From Microbulbifer sp. MI-G (GTDB lineage Bacteria > Pseudomonadota > Gammaproteobacteria > Pseudomonadales > Cellvibrionaceae), in assembly GCF_030440425.1 (NCBI RefSeq), contig NZ_CP098023.1, forward strand, positions 62,001-126,000: DNA of 64,000 bases, read 5' to 3'. Below are positions 1-10,134 of the stretch, in pieces. Numbering within the stretch: position 1 is the first letter of the stretch; every line of letters starts with the position of its first letter. The notes under the pieces are model-generated. The model saw nothing but the letters and a program-made list of their open reading frames with translations, had not been told where the DNA came from and made no database searches. Both the position numbers and the translations under genes were made by a program.

Positions 1-645
1 ACCATGGGGGTGGACCCGGCCATCCACGATATCCGCTTTGTGGAGGACAACTGGGAGTCCCCGACCCTGGGCGCCTGGGGTCTCGGCTGGGAAGTGTGGC
101 TAAACGGTATGGAAGTGACCCAGTTTACCTATTTCCAGCAGGTAGGTGGTCTGGAGTGCTTCCCGGTCACCGGCGAGATCACCTATGGTCTCGAGCGTAT
201 CGCTATGTACTTGCAGGGCGTGGAATCCATCTACGACCTGGTGTGGACCCGCAACCCAGGTGGCAGCCCCGTCACCTACGGCGATGTTTTCCACCAGAAC
301 GAAGTGGAGATGTCCCACTATAACTTTGAACACGCCGACGTAGAGTTCCTGTTCGCCACCTTCGATCACTGTGAACGCGAAAGTGCGCGCCTGATTGAAC
401 TGGGCCTGCCGCTGCCCGCTTACGAGCAAGTCATGAAGGCCTCCCACGCCTTTAACCTGCTGGATGCACGCCACGCCATCTCAGTGACCGAACGCCAGCG
501 CTATATCCTGCGTGTACGCACCCTGGCCCGCGCCGTGGCACAGGCTTACTACGATGCGCGCCGCGCCTTAGGCTTCCCCATGGCAGATGAAGCCTTGCGG
601 GCAGATATTTTGGCGGAAGACATCGAGCAAGAGGAGAAGCAGTAA
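1..645 (+). CDS. glyQ: Glycine-tRNA ligase alpha subunit, 3' part
   Basis: Cytoplasmic catalytic subunit of the alpha2beta2 glycyl-tRNA synthetase, which charges tRNA-Gly. The window opens inside the gene: about 214 residues are visible, against roughly 300 in the family, so about 90 N-terminal residues lie upstream. The blocks [42 protein letters not shown] and [16 protein letters not shown] are nearly identical to enterobacterial GlyQ. The stop TAA shares its last base with the glyS ATG, so the two subunits are translationally coupled. Identification is secure; only the 5' end is unseen. Confidence 0.97.
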   Translation, partial: TMGVDPAIHDIRFVEDNWESPTLGAWGLGWEVWLNGMEVTQFTYFQQVGGLECFPVTGEITYGLERIAMYLQGVESIYDLVWTRNPGGSPVTYGDVFHQNEVEMSHYNFEHADVEFLFATFDHCERESARLIELGLPLPAYEQVMKASHAFNLLDARHAISVTERQRYILRVRTLARAVAQAYYDARRALGFPMADEALRADILAEDIEQEEKQ

Positions 646-2726
646 TGGCTCAGGATTTTCTGGTAGAGCTGGGCACCGAAGAGCTGCCACCCAGGGCGTT
701 GCACAAATTGATGAACGCTTTCGCCGAGGGTATTACCCAAGGTCTCAAGGGCGCCGAGCTGTCTTTTGGCGAGGTTAAAGCCTACGCAGCTCCGCGCCGC
801 CTGGCAGTAGCGGTGTTCGGCTTGGCAGACAAGCAGCAAGACAAACAAATTGAAAAGCTGGGCCCGGCCGTCAAAGTCGCCTTCGATAAAGAGGGTAAGC
901 CCAGTAAAGCCGCTGAGGGTTTCGCCCGCAGCAACGGCGTGACCGTTGAAGAGCTGGGACGCAAAGAGACTGACAAAGGCGAGCGCCTGGCTTTTATCAG
1001 CGAGCAGAAAGGCGCTGAAACTGAATCCTTATTGGCGGGCATTGTCGAGAAAGCGTTAGCTCAACTGCCTATTCCCAAGCGTATGCGCTGGGGTGCGCGC
1101 CGCGAGGAGTTCGTGCGTCCGGTGCACTGGCTCGTCATGCTGTTTGGCAACAAGGTGGTAGATGGCGAAGTGCTGGGCTTAAAAGCCGGTAATACCAGCC
1201 GTGGTCATCGCTTCCACTGCAATCGCGCGCTGGAGATCCACTCCGCCCACGATTATGCGCAGGTTCTGCGCGAGCCCGGCTACGTAATGGCGGACTTCGC
1301 CGAGCGCCGCGAAGCCATTCGTGCCCAGGTGATTGCCGAGGCCAATAACGTCAACGGTGAAGCGGTAATCGACGACGATTTGCTCGACGAAGTGACTGCG
1401 TTGGTGGAATGGCCTGTCGCCCTCACCGGCCGCTTCGAGGAGCGCTTCCTGGAAGTGCCCGCAGAAGCCCTGATCTCCTCCATGAAGGCGCACCAGAAGT
1501 ATTTCCACGTGGTGAATGAAGATGGCCAATTGCTGCCTTTCTTTATCACCGTGTCCAATATCGAGAGCCAGGATGCCGCCCAGGTGATCCACGGCAATGA
1601 GCGCGTCATCCGCCCGCGACTGGCAGATGCCGCCTTTTTCTTCGAGACCGACAAACAGACCAGTCTGGAGTCTCGTCGGGAGAAATTGCGCCAGATTGTG
1701 TTCCAGCAACATCTGGGCAGTGTCTACGACAAGACCGAGCGGGTCTCCGCTCTGGCGCGTGCCATCGCTGAACAGGTGGGTGCCCACAGCGACTGGGCCG
1801 AACGCGCCGGGCGCCTGTGCAAGTCGGACCTGGTTACCGAAATGGTGTTTGAATTCGCCGATATGCAGGGTATCGCAGGTTACTATTACGCGGAAAACGA
1901 TGGCGAGCCGCTGGATGTAGCCAAGGCCATGTATGAACAGTACATGCCCAAATTCGCCGGTGACGAGCTGCCCGCCAGTGAGACCGGTACCGTGATCGCC
2001 CTGGCGGATCGCCTGGATACTCTGGTGGGCATCTTCGGCATCGGCCAGCCTCCCAGCGGCTCCCGTGATCCCTTCGCCCTGCGCCGCGCCAGCCTCGGCA
2101 TTATCCGCATTCTGGTGGAAAAGCGTCTCGACCTGGATCTGCGCCAACTGCTGGAGCTGGCTCGCGACAACTATCCGCGCACTGCCCTGGGGGAGTATGA
2201 CAGGGTTGTGGAGCAGGCCCTGCAGTATGTGTTGGAGCGCTTTCGCGCCCGTTATGAAGACGAAGGTATCGCCGCCGAGGTGTTTATGTCGGTGGCCGCA
2301 CGCAATTTGTCGTGCCCACTGGATATCGACAACCGCGTGCACGCGGTCAACGCCTTCAGCCAGCTGCCGGAGTCCGGTGCCCTGGCTGCCGCCAACAAGC
2401 GTGTTTCCAATATCCTCGCCAAGCTTGACACCGCCTTGCCCGAAACTATCGACGAGGCCCTGTTGCAGGAAGAGGCGGAGAAGGCCCTGTACGCCGCTGT
2501 GCAGGTGGCCCGAGCTGAGGTGGAGCCGCTGTACAGCGATGCGCACTTCGCCGAGGGTCTCGCTGGCCTGGCGGGTTTGCGGGAAACCGTAGACACTTTC
2601 TTTGACCGTGTGATGGTGATGAGCGACGACGAGCGACTGCGCGAGAACCGCCTGGCCCTGCTGGCCCAGCTGCGGGCACTGTTTCTGCAAGTTGCCGATA
2701 TTTCCCTGCTGGCACCGGCCAAATAA
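645..2726 (+). CDS. glyS: Glycine-tRNA ligase beta subunit
   Basis: Beta subunit of heterotetrameric glycyl-tRNA synthetase, needed for tRNA-Gly recognition. It has 693 residues, the normal size. The N terminus (DFLVELGTEELPP) and the blocks RRLAVAVFGL, MRWGARREEFVRPVHW and SSMKAHQKYF are diagnostic, and the C-terminal anticodon-binding-like region is complete. The start ATG overlaps the glyQ stop by one base, and GAGGAG lies about 10 nt upstream within glyQ. It is followed by the gmhB-like gene, the usual Pseudomonas-type order. Confidence 0.97.
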   Translation: MAQDFLVELGTEELPPRALHKLMNAFAEGITQGLKGAELSFGEVKAYAAPRRLAVAVFGLADKQQDKQIEKLGPAVKVAFDKEGKPSKAAEGFARSNGVTVEELGRKETDKGERLAFISEQKGAETESLLAGIVEKALAQLPIPKRMRWGARREEFVRPVHWLVMLFGNKVVDGEVLGLKAGNTSRGHRFHCNRALEIHSAHDYAQVLREPGYVMADFAERREAIRAQVIAEANNVNGEAVIDDDLLDEVTALVEWPVALTGRFEERFLEVPAEALISSMKAHQKYFHVVNEDGQLLPFFITVSNIESQDAAQVIHGNERVIRPRLADAAFFFETDKQTSLESRREKLRQIVFQQHLGSVYDKTERVSALARAIAEQVGAHSDWAERAGRLCKSDLVTEMVFEFADMQGIAGYYYAENDGEPLDVAKAMYEQYMPKFAGDELPASETGTVIALADRLDTLVGIFGIGQPPSGSRDPFALRRASLGIIRILVEKRLDLDLRQLLELARDNYPRTALGEYDRVVEQALQYVLERFRARYEDEGIAAEVFMSVAARNLSCPLDIDNRVHAVNAFSQLPESGALAAANKRVSNILAKLDTALPETIDEALLQEEAEKALYAAVQVARAEVEPLYSDAHFAEGLAGLAGLRETVDTFFDRVMVMSDDERLRENRLALLAQLRALFLQVADISLLAPAK

Positions 2727-2781
2727 CCCCTATAGGAGCCCCGGCTTCTGCTTCGCTTCAAACCAACAGGGCGCATCAGTC

Positions 2782-3369
2782 ATGCCAATGATCATTCTCG
2801 GGCGCGATGGGGTTATCAACGAAGCCCCCGACACCTGCGTCAGATCTGCTGATGAGTGGCAGCCCCTGCCCGGCAGTATCGAAGCCCTGGCTGCGCTCAG
2901 TCGCGCCGGTTACCAACTGGTGATTGCCACCAACCAGAGCGGTCTGACCCTCGGTCGGTTTGATCTCGATGACCTTGAGGCCATACATACCAGGTTGCGC
3001 GCGCTGGTGGAGGATGCCGGCGGTGAGATCGCCGCGATCTTTTACTGCCCCCACGGCCCCGAGGACCACTGCCGTTGCCGTAAACCCAAACCGGGATTAC
3101 TCGAAGCGATAGAGGCGGAGTTCGATACCAGTTTGCACGGATGCTATCTGCTTGGGGATAAGCTCGAGGATTTGCAGTTGGCGCTGGCAAAAGGCTGCAA
3201 GCCGGTACTGCTTAAATCCGGTGAGGGGGAACGCACGTTGAAAAAGATAATGGCGCATTCCAATCCAGACCTTGAGAACACGGTTCTATTTGCGGACTTG
3301 GCGCAGTTTGCTCAATTTTTGTTGGGCGGGTGTGTGGAGGACGCAAACAGGTTTCCGGCTGCGCCTTGA
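2782..3369 (+). CDS. gmhB: GmhB-like HAD phosphatase with altered nucleophile site
   Basis: Resembles D-glycero-D-manno-heptose-1,7-bisphosphate 7-phosphatase of ADP-heptose (LPS core) synthesis, and its place after glyS supports that. HAD motif II (ATNQSG), motif III (CRKPKPG), motif IV (LLGDKLEDLQ) and the zinc site (CPHGPEDHCRCR) are all present. Motif I reads LGRDGVINE instead of LDRDGVIN: the first Asp, the phosphoryl-accepting nucleophile, is Gly (codon GGG, bases 2800-2802). As written the protein should be catalytically impaired. The ATG at 2782 puts the HAD motif at the very N terminus, as in homologues; an upstream in-frame ATG (2692) would lie inside glyS. 195 residues. Confidence 0.85.
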   Translation: MPMIILGRDGVINEAPDTCVRSADEWQPLPGSIEALAALSRAGYQLVIATNQSGLTLGRFDLDDLEAIHTRLRALVEDAGGEIAAIFYCPHGPEDHCRCRKPKPGLLEAIEAEFDTSLHGCYLLGDKLEDLQLALAKGCKPVLLKSGEGERTLKKIMAHSNPDLENTVLFADLAQFAQFLLGGCVEDANRFPAAP

Positions 3370-3678
3370 ACCGGTCGATTTGCATATACATGACTTGCTT
3401 ATCTTTCTCTACCTGCCCTTTCCGCCGCACCCATCACTACACAATAAATTGTGTGCCAACACGTTGAGTTGTAGACGACATTCCTTTAAAAGCTGGTAAT
3501 GGGACGGGCAAGTCCACCATTGCAACCGCTATTTCTGACAGACCATGGATGGGCGCGGCGTTTCGAAGAGGGCCCTGTTGCGCGGCACTGAAAATACAGT
3601 GTGTGCCGCAGCGTTACAGAGATTACCCTGCCAGCCGCTATTTTCCCGCCTGCGTAAAAACATAAAAGGAACTTTTTA
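3370..3678. other. Intergenic stretch between gmhB and subtilase gene
   Basis: About 310 bases with no supported gene. It should hold the promoter of the secreted protease. An AAGGA ribosome-binding site lies just upstream of 3679. No repeat or RNA gene was recognised. Confidence 0.5.
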
Positions 3679-6660
3679 ATGAAAAAAACGATAATTTTCG
3701 CGCTCATGACCGGACTGCTCATTTCGGGCAGCAGTTTTGCTGAAACGGGCAGTGGCAAACCCGCTGCCAATGCCGAAAAGCACAGAAAGGTTTATATCGT
3801 TCAACTAAATGGTGAACCGCTATCCTCTTACAGCGGCGCCGCCCCCGGATCGTCCGCGGTGAAATCCGCTTTGCAGCGCAGGCTTGACCTGCGCAGCGGC
3901 AGCTACCGACACTATGCCGGGTTCCTCAAGTCGCGCCGTGAGCGGGTGCTGTCCTCCATGCCCAGTGTGCGCAAGGTGCATGAGTACGATACGGCCTTTA
4001 ACGGTTTCGCGGCGGTAATGAGCAAAAAAGAAGCCGAGGCGTTGCGCAGTCACACTGAGGTCAAGGGCGTATGGGAAGATCGTCTGCTCAAACCCCATAC
4101 AGATTCCACTGCGGACTTTCTCGGCCTGACCCGTGTACCCAGCCCCTGGCTCTGGGGGATAACCGGTGAAAATGTGGTTGTCGGTGTGATCGATAGCGGT
4201 ATTCACCCCGAGCATCTGAGCCTTGCCGACATCCCCACGCCCCGCCAGGGTAACCGCGGCGCTTCTATTCCCTACGGGCCTGTGCCCGAATCCTTTGTTG
4301 GCGAGGGCTGTGATTTCGGCAATACCGCATTCAACCCCAACGACGCTGCCTTCACCTGTAACAACAAACTGATCAAGGCCAAGTCCTTTTCCGACGCCTT
4401 CCGCTCCACGGGTACACTGGCGGACTACGAATTCCTCTCTGCGCGGGATGCCGACGGGCACGGCACCCACACCGCCACCACCGCCGCCGGCAACTACGGT
4501 GTGGTGACACCGGAAGGGGAAACCCTTACCGGCATGGCGCCGCGGGCAAGGGTTGCCGTGTACAAGGTATGCTGGGATGCGCCGAACCCGGACGACAGCG
4601 GCTGCTCCTCGGCGGACGCTATGGCGGCTATTGACGAGGCCGTGGCCGATGGCGTGGACGTGATCAACTACTCTGTGGGTGGCGGCAGCACCATCTTCAC
4701 CGGTGCGGACGATATCGCATACCTGTTTGCTGCGGATGCGGGTGTTTTCGTTGCCACTTCCGCCGGTAACGGGGGCCCCGGTGTCGCCACCATCGGCACA
4801 CCTTCCGGCGTTCCCTGGATCACCGCAGTGGCTGCCGCTGAGGATGACCAACGCTTTGGTACAGCATTGCGCGTGGATTCACCAGCGCCTATCGCCGGAA
4901 CTTACGATGCTCTGGAGGGCAGTGGCCCCGTCTCCATGCAGGACGCTGGGCTGCTGTCGGCACCTGTCCTCGTCAGTGTGCCGCTCGAAGCTTGCGCTGC
5001 ACTCGATAACAGCGCGGTTATGGCAGGCAAAATCGCCCTGGTAAAACGCGGGGGCTGCTCCTTCACGGACAAGTACAATAATGTGGCGGACGCCGGTGCG
5101 GTTGCGATCGTCGTATACAACGATGGCACGGCGGAGGATCGCTTTGATCCGATTGCCATGTCCGCGCCGGACACGCGTATTCCCGGCGTGATGATCCGCT
5201 ATGCGGATGGCGAACTGATTGCGGGCAGTGAAGGCGTCAGTGGCATACTGGACCCCGCACTGCAGATTTCCCGCGAAGACCGTATCGCCAGCTTTTCCTC
5301 CCGGGGCTACAATGCCGGCGCGCCGGATATTATCAAGCCGGATGTGGCGGCACCGGGTGTTGGCATTCTCGCCGGTATTTCGCCGACGCTAAGCGGTGGC
5401 AGCCTATTTGGACGCCTGAGTGGTACCTCCATGGCCAGCCCCCATGTGGCTGGTGTGATGGCGCTGCTGAAACAGGCCCACCCGGACTGGTCTCCGGCAA
5501 TGGCCAAGTCCGCGCTTATGAGTACGGCCCGCACCGACTTGCGCAAAACATTCGGCCCGGAAATGGCAGATCCGTTCGATATCGGTGCCGGCGCCATCGC
5601 ACCCTCTTCCGCTCTCCAGCCCGGCCTGGTTTACGACGCCGGTTTTAATGACTATTTGGCGTTTTTATGCGGCGCTGAAAATCAGCCGCAAATTGTCGAG
5701 CGCACGACCTGTGACAACCTGGTTAATCTGGGTTATTCCATTGACAGCAGTGACCTGAACTTGCCCTCTATCGGTATTGGTGCACTGGTGGGAACCCAGA
5801 CCGTAAAACGCCGTGTCACCAGCGTATCCCGCGGCTCAAAGTGGTACTGGGTCTCGGTTAATGCGCCGGTTGGTGTCGAGGTACAGGTACATCCGCGCGT
5901 GCTGCGATTAAGAGAGGGGGAAAGCGCGGAGTTTGAGGTTACGTTCACAGTCACTGAGAACGCTGCAATGAACAAGTGGGCTTTCGGCGACCTGAGCTGG
6001 CAATCAGTGGGCACCCGCTACTATGTGCGCAGCCCCGTCGCCGTCCGTCCGGTAGCCTTGTCGGCACCAACACAGGTCGCCGCTGAAGGTACCGACGGCA
6101 TCCTCAATCTGGATGTGCGGTTCGGCTATAACGGCGACTACCAGGTGACGGTAAACGGCCTGGCAGAAGGCGTGGCCAATCCCGGCAGTGTAGAGGACGG
6201 CGGTTCCCAATTGATCTTCTTCGACGTGCCGGAAGGAACGAATCTGGCCCGCATAGCCCTGTTCGATGCCGATGTAGGCGATGGCAGCGGCAGTGATGAT
6301 CTGGATTTACGGGTGTTTGGGCCGGCTCCCGATTTCCCGGAAGTGGGCAGCAGCGGTTCTGAAACCTCTACCGAGTCCGTGACCATACTCAACCCCGCGC
6401 CCGGGGAATACGCCGCGTTTGTCGATGACTACGATTCTGCAGCAGGCGCAACGCCTTTCACGCTGTTTAATTTCAACCTGACCGGTGACAGTGGCAATAC
6501 CCAGTTGAATGCACCGGGCCAGGCGCAACTGAATAGCAGCGGCACTATCGCGCTTGAGTGGATGGGGCTTGCGCCCAATACCCGCGCCCTCGGCATCCTG
6601 AACCACGGCAATGGCGCGCAGGCCTTCGCGGAAACTGAAGTGATGGTCAACACTCAGTGA
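3679..6660 (+). CDS. Secreted S8 family serine peptidase (subtilase)
   Basis: Extracellular subtilisin-like protease, 993 residues. A signal peptide (about residues 1-21, MKKTIIFALMTGLLISGSSF then AE) is followed by an I9-type propeptide (about 35-140). The catalytic triad is visible: Asp172 in VIDSGIHPEH, His261 in DADGHGTHT, Ser584 in SGTSMASPHVAG; the oxyanion Asn is about 364 (SAGNGGPG). A protease-associated (PA) domain is inserted at about 430-520 (KIALVKRGGCSFTDKY), followed by a fibronectin-III-like domain and a PPC-like C terminus rich in Asp and Gly. This is the cucumisin-like layout seen in marine bacteria. AAGGAAC precedes the ATG. Monocistronic, with a strong terminator after it. 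Confidence 0.93.
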   Translation: MKKTIIFALMTGLLISGSSFAETGSGKPAANAEKHRKVYIVQLNGEPLSSYSGAAPGSSAVKSALQRRLDLRSGSYRHYAGFLKSRRERVLSSMPSVRKVHEYDTAFNGFAAVMSKKEAEALRSHTEVKGVWEDRLLKPHTDSTADFLGLTRVPSPWLWGITGENVVVGVIDSGIHPEHLSLADIPTPRQGNRGASIPYGPVPESFVGEGCDFGNTAFNPNDAAFTCNNKLIKAKSFSDAFRSTGTLADYEFLSARDADGHGTHTATTAAGNYGVVTPEGETLTGMAPRARVAVYKVCWDAPNPDDSGCSSADAMAAIDEAVADGVDVINYSVGGGSTIFTGADDIAYLFAADAGVFVATSAGNGGPGVATIGTPSGVPWITAVAAAEDDQRFGTALRVDSPAPIAGTYDALEGSGPVSMQDAGLLSAPVLVSVPLEACAALDNSAVMAGKIALVKRGGCSFTDKYNNVADAGAVAIVVYNDGTAEDRFDPIAMSAPDTRIPGVMIRYADGELIAGSEGVSGILDPALQISREDRIASFSSRGYNAGAPDIIKPDVAAPGVGILAGISPTLSGGSLFGRLSGTSMASPHVAGVMALLKQAHPDWSPAMAKSALMSTARTDLRKTFGPEMADPFDIGAGAIAPSSALQPGLVYDAGFNDYLAFLCGAENQPQIVERTTCDNLVNLGYSIDSSDLNLPSIGIGALVGTQTVKRRVTSVSRGSKWYWVSVNAPVGVEVQVHPRVLRLREGESAEFEVTFTVTENAAMNKWAFGDLSWQSVGTRYYVRSPVAVRPVALSAPTQVAAEGTDGILNLDVRFGYNGDYQVTVNGLAEGVANPGSVEDGGSQLIFFDVPEGTNLARIALFDADVGDGSGSDDLDLRVFGPAPDFPEVGSSGSETSTESVTILNPAPGEYAAFVDDYDSAAGATPFTLFNFNLTGDSGNTQLNAPGQAQLNSSGTIALEWMGLAPNTRALGILNHGNGAQAFAETEVMVNTQ

Positions 6661-6702
6661 GAGGATAACTTGCCCCGCCATTGGGCTACTTTATCACTTC
6701 CG

Positions 6703-6743
6703 AATACCGGCAAAGACTTTTTTGTCTGCGCCGGTATTTTTTT
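6703..6743 (+). terminator. Rho-independent terminator of the subtilase gene
   Basis: A 9-bp perfect stem (AATACCGGC / GCCGGTATT) is followed by a run of T residues, 43 bases after the subtilase stop codon. Confidence 0.85.
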
Positions 6744-7696
6744 ACAATGACTGACAATCGCTCTCGGTTTAAATACAGCGACAATTTTCAAGAAATCAGG
6801 GTTAAAGTCTTTATCCCAGAAAGACCACCAGCATGAGGTAACCTGTTCAAATCCAACGTGTTGTGAGGGCACTCTCCCAAATTACTGCTCATTGATTGGG
6901 GTCATTAGGTATTCAATGACAGACCGTTTTAGAAAAAATACCTGCTTATAAAATCCCGCCTAAACCGTTGTGTTGGTCCAGACATGAAACAACCGACTAT
7001 AGAGAAAAAGACATACTTATACTTACGACAAACGTCCGTATAATATTCGACAAATAGCCTTATTGTTACAAAGTTAATCTGGTTTCAATCCCTTCTCTAG
7101 TACTGTTTGATAGGCGACATAAACGCGTTGGATAGTGAGTGCAGTAAAATCGGTACCAAAGTTCTGCCAAATTGCAAGGTGCCGATTTTATAAGAGCTAT
7201 TGCTTGTACATATAATGTATGCATAGAAGGAAAAGTCACCCCAACCATAACCAGTAAGATAATCTTCCGTGATGGGCCAAATTGGCATTGGCAACTGCGG
7301 TGGAGGTAGGGGTACAAGATACATCAACTTGATAGGGAGCACTTGAGAAAAGGCAAAACCGACTGAATATTATTAAAAGGCTGGATTCAGTGTAAGAGGT
7401 ACGTTTGGCATCTCTCAGACCGTTGATCGCCATCATAAGGTACCGCCCCGGTTCGTAAACGATCATGTTGATGCTATCCAGAAGCCAATCATTACCTGAA
7501 GTGTAAGCCTGAAATATTTGGAAGTCGCCCTCTCTTAAACTGGGTGTCATTCACCAGCGATTTAACGAATAGCTAGTGCGTTGCAAGTGCGCATCCGGTT
7601 CGGAGGAGAGGCGACTTGGCCGCTAAGTTACTGCAGCGAATTACGGTAGACAACTACAACAGTAACTGAACGGCCACGGTATTTGGCCAAAGTGAT
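6744..7696. other. Long gene-poor intergenic region
   Basis: About 950 bases, more AT-rich than the flanks. The only sizeable open frames are on the minus strand around 7066-7550 (up to 104 codons); they show no signal peptide, domain or ribosome-binding site that I recognise. I see no RNA gene. It may be decayed sequence. Confidence 0.4.
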
Positions 7697-9904
7697 TCAG
7701 AAGATGTACTTGATCCCCACAGTGGCCGCGCGCGGCCGGTTGGCGCGGGCGCCTTCCGGGCTGCGGCTGATAATCACCTGCTCGTCAAACAGGTTATCCA
7801 CTTTCAGGTAACCGGTCAGGTCGGCGCTGAAATCGTAGTGTGCGGCGGCATCCACCACCCACAGGGACTCGGTGTAATCGAACTGGTTGGCACCGCCGCG
7901 GTTACAGCGGGTGTTGACACACATCTCATCCTGATAGGCTGCGGTGAGGTTCAGGCGCCAGGCGGCGCCACTGTCCAGGCCCGCAGATACCGCGAAGACA
8001 TTTTCCGGCAGGTATACCAGGTTATCGCCGGCCAGCAGGAGTTCCTCAGGGTTCACATCGCAGAGGGGGTCCCCATTGCAGAGCGAGTCCTGGTCTTCGG
8101 TGACCTCCGCATCAGTGTAGGTGTAGGTGGCACGCACTGGCAGGGTCCAGCCGTTTGCGAGCACCCACTCGCTGCCCAAGGCAGCTTCCAGGCCCTTGAT
8201 TTCCGCCTCACCGAGTTGAAAGGTGCCACTTTCGGCTCCATTGGGGCAGGATACGGCCACAGAGCAGTTCTGCACTGCATTCTCATAGTCGCTATAGAAG
8301 GCGATCAGCTCGGCGGCGAGGGTGCCGTTATCAAAGCGTGCACCCCACTCATAGTTGGTGGATAACTCGGGACCCTGGCCATTTTTAGCACCGGCACCGG
8401 GCGGGGCGAAACCGCGATGCACACCCGCCAACAGGCCCCACTGCTCGCTGACCTGATACACCAACCCCAGCCCCGGCAGCCACTCATCTACTTGGTTTGA
8501 GCGGTCACTGCCTTTCTCTGTACGCTGCGCATCGTTGTAGCGCTGTTGCTGGGTTTCCAAATCCTCATAACGCAGTACCGCCGTCAGGGTCAGTTTATTG
8601 CCCAACTGGATATCGTCGGAGATAAAGAAGGAGGTGGCATCGGCCTCTTCAATACGGTTATTACTAGGGCTTGGGAGTTCAACGCGATCAAATACCAATT
8701 GACCATTAATCTGGTCATAGATCTCCACGGGCTGGTATCTGTCCACCTCATCCCAATGCCGTCGTAAACCTAGGGTCAATTCGTGGTTGATGGAGCCGGT
8801 ATTGAACAGCCAGTCGGCGCTGACCTGGATACCCTTGGATTCGTACTCACGATTGTTGTGCTTGATGCCAAAATCACGGTAATCCTGCTGCCCATCGAGT
8901 ATCGCTTGCGCACTGGCAGCTACAGTTTCGTTGTCGCTATTGGCATCATCAATCAGGCCTCCGAGGCTGACCTTAAACCAGTCACGCTTGAACTTGTTGT
9001 AGTAGGCCTGGGTATGCAGCGTGAAGCCCTCGTCCAGTTCGATGCTGTGATTCAGCTGCACGGTGCTGTGGCGGTTCTGCATTTCATCCAGGGCGCTGAT
9101 GCCGTAGCGGCGGTTGGGGTCGTCGTTTAAGTCGGCATCGCTCAGTCCCAGGTAGCTCATGCCGGACTCCTCTTCGGAGTACTGCAGTTTGATATCCAGT
9201 TGCTGACGATAGGTCGCATCCGCATCGGAGCGCAGGCGGCCCTTGAGCAGGTAATCCTCTTTGGCAATATCCGCGCTGCCGGCGCGATCGATGCTGCGGA
9301 AACCATCTGCATACTGTTGCTGGGTTTCCAGCAGCCAGCCGGTGTTTTCGGTGCTGGTGCCGTAATAGCTGTGCAGGCGAGCCTCGCCATACTCGCCGGC
9401 TTCGAGTTGTACTATGCCTGCAGGGCTTTCCGGGATTGGTGTGCTGAGCATATTCACGGCGCCGCCCACCGTGAATGGGCCGTAGAGCAAGGCAGCGGGG
9501 CCCTTCAGCACTTCGATGGCATCCAGACGGCCGGCGCTGGGGAAATAGTAGGCCTCGGGGGCTGAATAAGGTGCGGGCGCAATCAACACGCCATCTTCCA
9601 TCAGAGAGATCTTGCCGGAGCGCCCCCCCTGGGCGCCGCGAATCCCGATGTTCGGCCGCAGGCCGTAACCATCCTCTTCCAGCAGGTAGACACCCGGCAC
9701 CGAGCGCAGTATGCGGTTGATATCCACAAATTCAAACTCGGCCAACTCGTCGGCGTCGATCAGGTGTGCAGAACCCGGCAGGCTGGAGATGGATTCGGGA
9801 TCGCCGATGACGGAAACAGTCTCCAGGCGCTCTTCGGCCAGACTCGGCATAGCCGTCAATGCCGCCAGGGCAAATGCCAGTGGCGAACGGGGGAAAAGTG
9901 TCAT
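7697..9904 (-). CDS. TonB-dependent siderophore-type receptor (FecA-like)
   Basis: Outer-membrane active-transport beta-barrel of 735 residues with a signal peptide (about 1-23, ending SLAEE). It has a TonB box-like segment (ETVSVIG), a plug domain (DINRILRSVPGVYLLEEDGY ... IGIRGAQGGRSGKISLMEDG ... IEVLKGPAALLYGP) and a 22-strand-type barrel ending in the aromatic C terminus GIKYIF. There is no N-terminal signalling (STN) domain, so it is not a transducer. The plug resembles Fe(III)-dicitrate receptors, but the ligand is not proven. GGAGGG lies 5 nt upstream of the ATG and a candidate Fur box about 45 nt upstream, supporting iron-regulated uptake. Monocistronic. Confidence 0.9.
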   Translation of the reverse strand: MTLFPRSPLAFALAALTAMPSLAEERLETVSVIGDPESISSLPGSAHLIDADELAEFEFVDINRILRSVPGVYLLEEDGYGLRPNIGIRGAQGGRSGKISLMEDGVLIAPAPYSAPEAYYFPSAGRLDAIEVLKGPAALLYGPFTVGGAVNMLSTPIPESPAGIVQLEAGEYGEARLHSYYGTSTENTGWLLETQQQYADGFRSIDRAGSADIAKEDYLLKGRLRSDADATYRQQLDIKLQYSEEESGMSYLGLSDADLNDDPNRRYGISALDEMQNRHSTVQLNHSIELDEGFTLHTQAYYNKFKRDWFKVSLGGLIDDANSDNETVAASAQAILDGQQDYRDFGIKHNNREYESKGIQVSADWLFNTGSINHELTLGLRRHWDEVDRYQPVEIYDQINGQLVFDRVELPSPSNNRIEEADATSFFISDDIQLGNKLTLTAVLRYEDLETQQQRYNDAQRTEKGSDRSNQVDEWLPGLGLVYQVSEQWGLLAGVHRGFAPPGAGAKNGQGPELSTNYEWGARFDNGTLAAELIAFYSDYENAVQNCSVAVSCPNGAESGTFQLGEAEIKGLEAALGSEWVLANGWTLPVRATYTYTDAEVTEDQDSLCNGDPLCDVNPEELLLAGDNLVYLPENVFAVSAGLDSGAAWRLNLTAAYQDEMCVNTRCNRGGANQFDYTESLWVVDAAAHYDFSADLTGYLKVDNLFDEQVIISRSPEGARANRPRAATVGIKYIF

Positions 9905-9947
9905 GGACCCTCCAGGAATTGAGTAGTATTAATAATGTTTTATTTGT

Positions 9948-9966
9948 TAATAAGAATGATTACATT
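9948..9966 (-). promoter_or_regulatory. Candidate Fur box upstream of the TonB receptor
   Basis: The stretch TAATAAGAATGATTACATT resembles the repeated NATWAT hexamers of Fur operators and sits about 45 bases upstream of the receptor start, in an AT-rich promoter region. Pattern match only. Confidence 0.5.
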
Positions 9967-10134
9967 TTACCATTGATTTGAGGTTCAACAGTTATTTTTT
10001 TGATTGCCCTTTGATGTCACTGGTGGATTGTCCCGTTTCGGATGGTTTCCACCCGATTGGGAGAACATTTTGTAGGGGCCGTACTTTGCCCTGATTAGGA
10101 TTGTGCCTGTGTATCTGTCTCGGGAGCGCCGCCC

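Noticed and set aside
1179..2690. 503-codon open frame opposite glyS
   Set aside because: Shadow of glyS on the other strand, produced by GC-rich codon bias; no domain and no ribosome-binding site.
7236..7550. 104-codon minus-strand frame
   Set aside because: No signal, domain or ribosome-binding site; amino acid composition not convincing.
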